From: Actinomycetes bacterium | GTDB taxonomy: Bacteria > Actinomycetota > Coriobacteriia > Anaerosomatales > Anaerosomataceae | NCBI GenBank assembly: GCA_021850085.1 | Contig: JAJZRZ010000032.1 | Location: forward strand, 1 to 11,811 | Direction: 5' to 3' | DNA: 11,811 bases | Shown: one piece after another, positions 7,306 through 11,811 of the stretch | Numbering within the stretch: position 1 is the stretch's first letter | How the letters are laid out: the number at the start of each line of letters is the position of its first letter | Made by a program: the position numbers and the translations under genes | Notes under the pieces: model-generated | Database searches by the model: none | Told to the model about the DNA's origin: nothing | Seen by the model: the letters and a program-made list of their open reading frames with translations, nothing else

Positions 7306-7311
7306 GAGGAG
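7306..7311 (+). promoter_or_regulatory. Ribosome binding site deciding the FHA gene start
   Basis: GAGGAG ends 9 nt before ATG 7321. It touches the alternative ATG at 7312 (0-nt spacing) and is only 3 nt from GTG 7315, so 7321 is the best start. The protein then begins MDQCPACG, with the zinc ribbon right at the N-terminus. Confidence 0.6.
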
Positions 7312-7320
7312 ATGGTGAGC

Positions 7321-7770
7321 ATGGATCAGTGCCCCGCCTGCGGCGCGGAGACGACCCGCAAAGATGGCGTTTGCGCTGAGTGCGGCATGCGCCTCGAGGG
7401 TCCCACGGCGTCTTTCGAGGCGATCGTCGAGCCCAGCGAGCCTCTCGAGATCATCGAAGTGGACATCGCTGAAGTGCCCGCCCTTGTCCTTCGGAAGGGT
7501 ATCGAGGCAGGGGAGCGATTCTACTTGGATCAGCCTCGCATGACGATAGGGCGCGATCCTTCCAGCAGCATCTTCCTCAACGATGTGACCGTCTCGCGAT
7601 ACCATGCGGTCCTGTACGTGGAGAGCGATGGCGTGCGTATCGAGGACGCCGGTTCGCTCAACGGCACGTACGTCAACGATGTGGTCGTCGCCGAGGCCGA
7701 GCTCTCCAGCGGCGATAGCGTGCAGATAGGCCGCTTCCAGATGGTGTTCGTCAGCGGCGTGGTGGCATGA
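7321..7770 (+). CDS. Zinc-ribbon plus FHA domain protein, GarA/OdhI-like
   Basis: A 149-aa cytoplasmic protein with two parts. Residues 4-21 form a Cys4 zinc ribbon (C4-x2-C7 and C18-x2-C21). Residues about 53-140 form a forkhead-associated domain that binds phosphothreonine. The FHA core residues are all present: GRD at 77-79, Ser92-Arg93-x-His95, and DAGSLNGTYVN at 109-119. The domain resembles mycobacterial GarA (compare IFLNDVTVSR and VQIGRFQMVFV with GarA). GarA/OdhI binds 2-oxoglutarate dehydrogenase and glutamate enzymes and is switched off when its own N-terminal threonine is phosphorylated. Here that tail is replaced by the zinc ribbon and an acidic linker (residues 32-52). Thr29 in GPTASFEA could be a phosphosite, but this is only a guess. 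The next gene, an FtsR-like regulator, starts after 1 nt, the same order as garA-Rv1828 in Mycobacterium. Confidence 0.9.
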   Translation: MDQCPACGAETTRKDGVCAECGMRLEGPTASFEAIVEPSEPLEIIEVDIAEVPALVLRKGIEAGERFYLDQPRMTIGRDPSSSIFLNDVTVSRYHAVLYVESDGVRIEDAGSLNGTYVNDVVVAEAELSSGDSVQIGRFQMVFVSGVVA

Positions 7771-7771
7771 T

Positions 7772-8482
7772 ATGACGCCGGTGGTGCGTGATTACCTGAC
7801 GATCGGCGAAGTCGTCCAGAAGCTTTCGGCGGCACACCCGGATCTGACGATATCGAAGGTGCGCTTCCTCGAGGACGGGGGGCTCATCGCTCCGGATAGG
7901 ACCGCTGGCGGCTACCGCAAGTACCGTCCAGCCGATGTCCAGCGTCTTGAGCTCGTGTTGAAGCTCCAGCGCGACCACTTCATGCCTCTGGCAGTGATTC
8001 GCGACAAACTCGAGGACTTGGACAAAGGCAAGCTTCCCCCTGAGATCCGTCCTGCGCTGGAGCACGCCGAGGCGATGTCGCTGCCGCTGGACGATACCGA
8101 GACCGTGCCGCTTGAGCGGACTTCCGAAGTCCTTGGGTTGCCGAGCGCCTTCATCCGCGAGCTTGCGTCGTTCGGTATCGTCTCTTTGGTCAACGGCGAG
8201 CGGGGAGAGGAACTGGCCGGCCCTGATATCGGCATCGCGCACACATGCTGGGATCTTAGGCGCTTCGGTATCGAGCCGCGGCACACGCGTATGTATGAGT
8301 CCTTCGCACAAAGGGAAGCAGCTTTCTATCAGCAGATATTGATGCCGGCGATGCGGCACTGGACCCCTGAGGCCCGACAGAAGCTCGTTGAGACGCTGAT
8401 CGACCTCATGGGAAGGACGGGCGAGCTGAAGGAGCATATGGTACGCCGCGCAGTGGGACGCCTCTTCGAGGACCTGACCTGA
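7772..8482 (+). CDS. MerR-family transcriptional regulator, FtsR/Rv1828-like
   Basis: A DNA-binding regulator of 236 aa. The winged helix-turn-helix at about 8-80 shows the MerR pattern YLTIGEVVQKLSAAHPDLTI, then SKVRFLEDGGLIAPDRTAGG, YRKY and DVQRLELVLKLQRDHFMPL. That wording is close to mycobacterial Rv1828 and corynebacterial FtsR (TISKIRFLE, QRDH-LPL), which activates ftsZ transcription. The second half (about 95-236) is helical, has no cysteine ligands like those of metal-sensing MerRs (only one Cys, in HTCWDLR), and probably serves dimerisation, so the signal is unknown. ATG 7772 follows the FHA stop by 1 nt, with only a weak GGTGG upstream, so translation is likely coupled. A role in cell division control is inferred from the FtsR resemblance; no ftsZ lies in the window to inspect for an operator. 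Confidence 0.88.
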   Translation: MTPVVRDYLTIGEVVQKLSAAHPDLTISKVRFLEDGGLIAPDRTAGGYRKYRPADVQRLELVLKLQRDHFMPLAVIRDKLEDLDKGKLPPEIRPALEHAEAMSLPLDDTETVPLERTSEVLGLPSAFIRELASFGIVSLVNGERGEELAGPDIGIAHTCWDLRRFGIEPRHTRMYESFAQREAAFYQQILMPAMRHWTPEARQKLVETLIDLMGRTGELKEHMVRRAVGRLFEDLT

Positions 8483-8487
8483 CGACA

Positions 8488-8925
8488 ATGACAGATGAGC
8501 CGCTGGACCAACTGACCGAGGAACTCCCGGTCTCCGACCGGATTGCGAACACGGCGTTCGCGCATCCGAGCGAACGCGTCGCGGCGCAGATCCTCGACTA
8601 TTACAGGATCGAGTGGGAGTACGAACCCGACACATTCCCCTTGGAATGGGACAAGCAAGGAAACGTGCTCGCATCCTTCTCGCCCGACTTTCATCTTCCC
8701 GAGTTCGATCTGTACATCGAACTCACCACGATGAGCCAGAAACTCGTGACGAAGAAGAACCGCAAAGTCCGGCGCCTGAAAGAGCTCTATCCGGACGTCG
8801 CGATCAAAGTCCTGTACCAGCGCGACTTCCGGAAGCTCTTGTTCAAGTACGGGATACCGGTCGTTTCTCGTGAGCATGCGGCCGGCGGTGGACTTGAGGC
8901 GGCCGAGCGTGACCACCGACGATGA
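8488..8925 (+). CDS. Hypothetical protein with a PD-(D/E)XK nuclease-like core
   Basis: A 145-aa soluble protein whose function I cannot name. After an N-terminal helix (HPSERVAAQILDYYRIEWEYEPDTFPLEW, about 26-54) comes a beta-hairpin-like core with SPDFHLPEFDLYIELT at 65-80. Pro66-Asp67 and Glu78-Leu-Thr80 have the layout of the PD-(D/E)XK nuclease motif, but the catalytic lysine position holds Thr80. A lysine/arginine-rich helix follows (KLVTKKNRKVRRLKELYP, 85-102), then a strand and IKVLYQRDFRKLLFKYG. A lysine from that helix might substitute, or the fold may be used without catalysis. The last 15 residues look unstructured. ATG 8488 has only a distant GAGGA, 5 nt after the ftsR-like stop, and the stop overlaps the hpt start in ATGA, so it is translated as part of the run. 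The nuclease-fold call is inference from a short motif. Confidence 0.78.
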   Translation: MTDEPLDQLTEELPVSDRIANTAFAHPSERVAAQILDYYRIEWEYEPDTFPLEWDKQGNVLASFSPDFHLPEFDLYIELTTMSQKLVTKKNRKVRRLKELYPDVAIKVLYQRDFRKLLFKYGIPVVSREHAAGGGLEAAERDHRR

Positions 8926-9473
8926 TGCGCGCACACCTTGCCGATTCCAGGATTGACCGCATCCTCATCAGCGAGGAGCAGATAGCTGCCCGCGTCACCG
9001 AGCTGGGGCACCGGATCTCGTGCGACTACGCCGCGCGCGACCTGGTCCTGATAACGGTTCTCAAGGGTGGCACGATCTTTCTCGCCGATCTGTGCCGAAG
9101 GATCGATACCGTCCACTCAATCGACTTCATGGCCGTCTCGTCCTACGGTCCCGGCGCGGGTGGCGCTGTGGCGATCACCAAAGATCTTGACGACGCCATC
9201 GAAGACAGAGATGTCCTCATGGTTGAGGACATCATCGACACGGGTCTTACCCTCAACTATTTGTTGAAGGTACTTCGCCAGCGCAGGCCCGCGAGTCTTG
9301 CGGTATGCACGCTGCTTGACAAGGACGTCCGCCGCCTCGTGGATCTCCCGATCGAGTACCGGGGCTTCGAGGTGCCCGATCGCTTCCTGGTCGGATACGG
9401 ACTCGATCTCGATGGGATATGGAGGAACCTGCCGAGCGTCGCGACGCTTCGCGAAGAGGTGTGGGACGGGTGA
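8922..9473 (+). CDS. hpt: Hypoxanthine (guanine) phosphoribosyltransferase
   Basis: Converts hypoxanthine or guanine plus PRPP to IMP or GMP, salvaging purines in the cytoplasm. The 183-aa protein has VLKGG at 47-51 (pyrophosphate loop), the flexible-loop tyrosine in SSYG at 73-76, the PRPP motif VLMVEDIIDTGLT at 98-110 and the C-terminal base-binding segment DRFLVGYGLDLDGIWRNLP. The flexible loop reads GPGAGGAVAITKDLD, more glycine-rich than the usual form. Start: ATG 8922 overlaps the upstream stop by 4 nt (ATGA). A second in-frame ATG at 8925 is equally possible; no clear Shine-Dalgarno sequence is present, which suggests coupling to the preceding gene. It ends 101 nt before apt, which has its own promoter candidate. 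Confidence 0.96.
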   Translation: MMRAHLADSRIDRILISEEQIAARVTELGHRISCDYAARDLVLITVLKGGTIFLADLCRRIDTVHSIDFMAVSSYGPGAGGAVAITKDLDDAIEDRDVLMVEDIIDTGLTLNYLLKVLRQRRPASLAVCTLLDKDVRRLVDLPIEYRGFEVPDRFLVGYGLDLDGIWRNLPSVATLREEVWDG

Positions 9474-9510
9474 TCACGGCTCTGTCCGCCCATCTCGAGC
9501 GCACTGCCCC

Positions 9511-9541
9511 GTGACAGTCACGCCAGGGGGTGCGTTACACT
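9511..9541 (+). promoter_or_regulatory. Candidate apt promoter with a palindrome over the -35 box
   Basis: GTGACA (9511-9516) and TACACT (9536-9541) are spaced by 19 bp, slightly long. The -35 box is part of the perfect palindrome GTGAC-A-GTCAC at 9511-9521, which could be an operator half-site pair. A TSS near 9548 gives a leader of about 27 nt that includes AAGGAG at 9563-9568. The promoter score is modest and the operator role is inferred only from the symmetry. Confidence 0.35.
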
Positions 9542-9562
9542 GTTTTTCACGACGAAGACATG

Positions 9563-9568
9563 AAGGAG
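9563..9568 (+). promoter_or_regulatory. Ribosome binding site deciding the apt start
   Basis: AAGGAG lies 6 nt before GTG 9575. An in-frame start at 9530 exists but would overlap the candidate -10 box and add 15 residues foreign to the family, so 9575 is preferred. Confidence 0.7.
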
Positions 9569-9574
9569 AACAGC

Positions 9575-10090
9575 GTGGACCTCGAGCAGTACATCAGGGA
9601 TATCCCGGACTTTCCCAAAGAGGGGATCGTCTTCAAAGACATCACCCCGCTTCTCGCCAGCCCTGAGGGTTTCACCGGCGCGATAGACACGATCGCCGCG
9701 GCCTATGCCGACGCGGGCGTCACGAAGGTATTGGGTGCCGAGGCTCGTGGGTTCATCTTCGGCGGAGCGCTGGCGTACAAGCTGGGAGCCGGCTTCGTGC
9801 CGGCCCGCAAACCCGGCAAGCTGCCTTGGAGCACGACCGCCCACATGTACGACCTCGAGTACGGCAGCGATTCTCTCGAGGTGCACACCGACGCTTTCGC
9901 CGCAGGTGATGTGGTTCTGATCGTGGACGACGTGCTGGCCACGGGCGGTACCGCCGCAGCCAAAGCCGCGCTTGCCGAGAAGATGGGCGCCCGCGTGGCA
10001 GGGTTCGCGTTCCTGCTGGAACTCGACTTTCTCGGCGGGCGCGAGAAGCTCGGCGAGCCGAAGATCGTGTCACTCATCCACGTGGTCTGA
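9575..10090 (+). CDS. apt: Adenine phosphoribosyltransferase
   Basis: Converts adenine plus PRPP to AMP, the adenine branch of purine salvage. The 171 aa from GTG 9575 match the usual 170-172 aa of bacterial APRT. The start gives the typical N-terminus (DLEQYIRDIPDFPKEGIVFK), followed by DITPLL at 22-27, GAEARGFIFG at 54-63, ARKPGKLPW at 77-85 and the PRPP-binding motif VVLIVDDVLATGGT at 113-126. It lies directly after hpt but is probably also transcribed from its own promoter at about 9511-9541. The next gene is convergent, and its stop is 34 nt away. Confidence 0.97.
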   Translation: MDLEQYIRDIPDFPKEGIVFKDITPLLASPEGFTGAIDTIAAAYADAGVTKVLGAEARGFIFGGALAYKLGAGFVPARKPGKLPWSTTAHMYDLEYGSDSLEVHTDAFAAGDVVLIVDDVLATGGTAAAKAALAEKMGARVAGFAFLLELDFLGGREKLGEPKIVSLIHVV

Positions 10091-10096
10091 ATAGTG

Positions 10097-10109
10097 GCCG
10101 GATGCCGGC
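10097..10109. terminator. Short hairpin between convergent genes
   Basis: GCCGG (10097-10101), ATG loop, CCGGC (10105-10109) sits in the 34-nt gap between apt and the convergent RlpA-like gene. The stem is only 5 bp and has no T tract on either side, so it is a weak candidate for a shared bidirectional terminator. A perfect palindrome, CACTGCAGTG at 10126-10135, overlaps the last codons of the RlpA-like gene. Confidence 0.25.
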
Positions 10110-10124
10110 GCCGAGGACATGCGG

Positions 10125-11240
10125 TCACTGCAGTGGCATGACGATCTCTGCGTGGACGGTTGCGACCCCGCTGAAGCCGAGCGCTTGCGCCGCCGCTTTC
10201 GACAAGTCGAGGTCCCTACCGTCGATGTAAGGCCCCCGGTCGTTGACGTAGACGATGACGCGACGCTCGCCCCGCGTTAGCGCGAGCACCGTGCCGAAAG
10301 GCAGGGTGCGCGATGCGCACGTCAGATCGTCTTCATTGAATGTCTGGCCCGAGGCACTGGTCCTTCCGTTGAACCCCGGTCCGTACCAGCTGCACACCGC
10401 GGCAAACGACTGACCGGTGGCTGAATACGAGCGCGGCATGTACGCCGGGATGACGTACTCGGCCGGCTTGCCGTCGACCGTGGCGACAGCGCGGGGGATG
10501 GCCGTCCCGGTCGGGATCGAGGCGAGTCGCCACTGCTGCCTTGTTTCGGCGGTGAAGCGCCGTGCCCGGAGCACCACCTCCCGTGCCTCGCTGGTGAGCT
10601 GCGCGACCTGCTGTTCCTGTTCCTCCAGCAGACTGGCGAGCGCACGGAGACGTGCCTGCTGCTCGGCTTGGAGCTGGCGGTCCTGATCATGAAGCGCGGC
10701 CAGCGTGCTGGCTTGGTAGCGGGCGTCGGCAGCAGCGATGGCCAGGTCGGCCACGACCTGGCTGTCACTCTCGGCTATCCGTGAGAGCACCGAAGCTCGG
10801 GAGACAAGCTCAGTGATGGTCTCGGCCGTGAACAGGAGCGTGAAGGACTCGAACGATCCCCGCTTGTAGACGTCGATCAGGCGAAGCTCGTAACGGAGCT
10901 GCGCAATCGCAAGTCTCGTATCGGCGGCTTCGACCTTGGCGCGCTGTTCTACGATTCGCTCAGCGGTTACCGAGATACGTTCGTCGAGCGCCCTGGTGTC
11001 AGCCTCGACGCCGGCGATCTCGTCCTCCAGTTGGAGGGCTCGTGTGGTGGCCGCATCCAGCTCCTGCCTGATGGCGCTCAGGTCCGAGGAAAGAGTGGCG
11101 AAGGGGATGCTGAGCGCTGCTTCGGCGGGTTCGGACTCACTGGATTCAACGGAGGCCGGCTGTGCACTCGCGGTCGCGCCCGCGAGTGCGAATGTCGCTG
11201 CCCACGTGACGGTCATCCGTATGAGACGCGATCCTCGCAC
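10125..11240 (-). CDS. Secreted coiled-coil protein with C-terminal RlpA-like double-psi beta-barrel
   Basis: An envelope protein of 371 aa. Residues 1-27 form a signal peptide (MRGSRLIRMTVTWAATFALA, then GATASAQ). Residues about 45-235 form long coiled coils, with a conserved patch LIDVYKRGSFESFTLLFTAE at 121-140 like the N-terminal domain of PcsB/CwlO-type hydrolases. Residues 280-371 form an RlpA/DPBB domain (CSWYGPGFNGRTSASGQTFN, TLPFGTVLAL, YVNDRGPYIDGRDLDLSKAA). In Pseudomonas RlpA, a lytic transglycosylase, a His and an Asp are essential. The Asp is kept (Asp334 in VNDRG), but the His position before RTLPFG is Ser310, so activity is doubtful. GTG 11240 is chosen because GGAG (complement of 11246-11249) lies 5 nt upstream; ATG 11264 is in frame but lacks a ribosome binding site. 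The gene is divergent from the partial gene at 11392. It may act in cell wall remodelling or division; the substrate is unknown. Confidence 0.9.
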   Translation of the reverse strand: MRGSRLIRMTVTWAATFALAGATASAQPASVESSESEPAEAALSIPFATLSSDLSAIRQELDAATTRALQLEDEIAGVEADTRALDERISVTAERIVEQRAKVEAADTRLAIAQLRYELRLIDVYKRGSFESFTLLFTAETITELVSRASVLSRIAESDSQVVADLAIAAADARYQASTLAALHDQDRQLQAEQQARLRALASLLEEQEQQVAQLTSEAREVVLRARRFTAETRQQWRLASIPTGTAIPRAVATVDGKPAEYVIPAYMPRSYSATGQSFAAVCSWYGPGFNGRTSASGQTFNEDDLTCASRTLPFGTVLALTRGERRVIVYVNDRGPYIDGRDLDLSKAAAQALGFSGVATVHAEIVMPLQ

Positions 11241-11282
11241 CGCATCTCCGTTCCCACGTTCCATGCGCGTGCACGAGCCACC

Positions 11283-11291
11283 ATCGTAGCA
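11283..11291 (-). promoter_or_regulatory. Extended -10 promoter for the RlpA-like gene
   Basis: On the minus strand TGC is followed by TACGAT (-10 hexamer at 11288 to 11283). No -35 box fits at 17 bp; TTGCCA lies at only 14 bp. A TSS near 11276 leaves a leader of about 36 nt before GTG 11240, which supports that start over ATG 11264. It faces the plus-strand promoter at 11312-11320. Confidence 0.45.
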
Positions 11292-11311
11292 GATGGGCCG
11301 TATGGCAAGTG

Positions 11312-11320
11312 TGGTACAAT
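11312..11320 (+). promoter_or_regulatory. Extended -10 promoter for the partial coiled-coil gene
   Basis: TGG followed by TACAAT, with no clear -35 box. The TSS would be near 11327, giving a leader of about 65 nt with GGAGGG at 11383-11388. The two -10 hexamers of this divergent pair are only 26 bp apart, so polymerases bound to each would overlap. Confidence 0.5.
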
Positions 11321-11391
11321 TTGCGTGCACACCGGCCCTGTAGGGTCGACCGGCCTCTTGACGCACCACAACGTCGCAGCTCGGAGGGTCC

Positions 11392-11811
11392 ATGCGGGTG
11401 AAGGCCGCACATCTCCGCACACCAGCGTCCCTCGCGTGCGGCATTCTTCTGATCGCCTCGCTGGCGTCCCCGGCATTCGGCGTGCCCTCCACTCCCGAGA
11501 TCGGTGCGAAGCAAGCCGAGGCCCTGGCCGCGCAAGCAGAGCTCGACCGTATGAACCACGAGCTCGAGGTCCTCATCGAGGAGTACAACGCCATCACCGA
11601 GGCCCTTGATCTGACGCGCGACCAGATCAGACTAACCTGGCTGGATCTGGAGCGCGCCGAGGTGGATCTCTCTCTCGCGCGCCGCACGCTTTCCGAAAGG
11701 GTGACGAGCATTTACAAGCACCGGGGATTCGGCATGCTCGATGTGTTCCTCGGTGCAGGAACGTTCGAAGACGTCGTGGTGCGAATGGACCTCTCCGCAC
11801 GTATCAGCCGA
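11392..11811 (+). CDS. Secreted coiled-coil protein, N-terminal part (cut by the window end)
   Basis: 140 codons are present and the frame is still open at the last base, so the C-terminus is missing. Residues 1-30 form a signal peptide (hydrophobic CGILLIASLA, then SPAFG). Residues about 38-105 form a coiled coil rich in Glu, Leu and Arg. The segment SERVTSIYKHRGFGMLDVFL (101-120) and then GAGTFEDVVVRMDLSARI matches the coiled-coil domain found at the N-terminus of PcsB/CwlO-type peptidoglycan hydrolases. It also resembles the same region of the divergent RlpA-like protein (LIDVYKRGSFESFTLLFTAE). The missing part probably carries a catalytic domain such as NlpC/P60, LytM or another RlpA barrel; which one cannot be seen. 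ATG 11392 follows GGAGGG (11383-11388) with 3-4 nt; GTG 11398 with 9-10 nt is an equal alternative. Confidence 0.85.
   Translation, partial: MRVKAAHLRTPASLACGILLIASLASPAFGVPSTPEIGAKQAEALAAQAELDRMNHELEVLIEEYNAITEALDLTRDQIRLTWLDLERAEVDLSLARRTLSERVTSIYKHRGFGMLDVFLGAGTFEDVVVRMDLSARISR

Noticed and set aside
11265..11711. Upstream extension of the RlpA-like frame to 528 codons
   Set aside because: It would cover the divergent gene and both promoters, and would place the signal peptide in the middle of the protein.
1..11811. tRNA, rRNA, CRISPR, insertion sequences, phage or attachment sites
   Set aside because: No repeat arrays, transposase or integrase frames, or cloverleaf-like segments seen on either strand by reading.

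Overview
This is a GC-rich bacterial chromosomal window with tightly packed genes, many GTG starts and purine-rich ribosome binding sites. The gene content points to an actinobacterium, probably a deep-branching or anaerobic lineage (for example Coriobacteriia-like) rather than a mycobacterium or streptomycete. The reasons are: an RsiG-type c-di-GMP-binding protein with a single motif, a GarA-like FHA protein followed by an FtsR-like MerR regulator (a pair known from mycobacteria and corynebacteria), and a glycine decarboxylase split into GcvPA and GcvPB. The lineage is inference; there is no rRNA marker in the window. There are no mobile elements, CRISPR arrays, tRNAs or rRNAs.

Layout. (1) About 150-6565, plus strand: a secreted D-alanyl-D-alanine carboxypeptidase, then gcvT, gcvH, gcvPA, gcvPB and a LipM-type lipoyl/octanoyl transferase. 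Gaps are 11, 34, 5, -4 and 6 nt, which looks like one transcription unit. GcvPA/PB decarboxylate glycine, GcvH carries the aminomethyl group on a lipoylated lysine, GcvT passes it to tetrahydrofolate, and the LipM-like enzyme can load GcvH. The lipoamide dehydrogenase and lipoyl synthase are not in the window.

(2) About 6615-9473, plus strand: an extended -10 promoter followed by a regulatory cluster. It holds an RsiG-like anti-sigma candidate, an 86-aa protein I do not recognise, a zinc-ribbon/FHA protein, an FtsR-like MerR regulator, a PD-(D/E)XK-fold-like protein, and hypoxanthine phosphoribosyltransferase. The last four are almost contiguous. (3) 9511-10090: apt (adenine phosphoribosyltransferase) with its own likely promoter, so two purine salvage enzymes lie side by side.

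(4) 10125-11811: two divergent genes for secreted coiled-coil envelope proteins. One (minus strand) ends in an RlpA-type double-psi beta-barrel. The other (plus strand) runs off the window. They share a coiled-coil domain and face each other across about 150 bp containing two oppositely oriented extended -10 promoters.

Most notable: the RsiG-like protein carries E-x3-S-x2-R-x3-H-x3-D once rather than twice, in the same run as a GarA-like and an FtsR-like protein, and next to glycine cleavage genes, which resembles the mycobacterial gcvH-garA-Rv1828 neighbourhood. The GarA-like protein has a Cys4 zinc ribbon where GarA has its phosphorylated tail. The RlpA-like barrel lacks the usual catalytic histidine.
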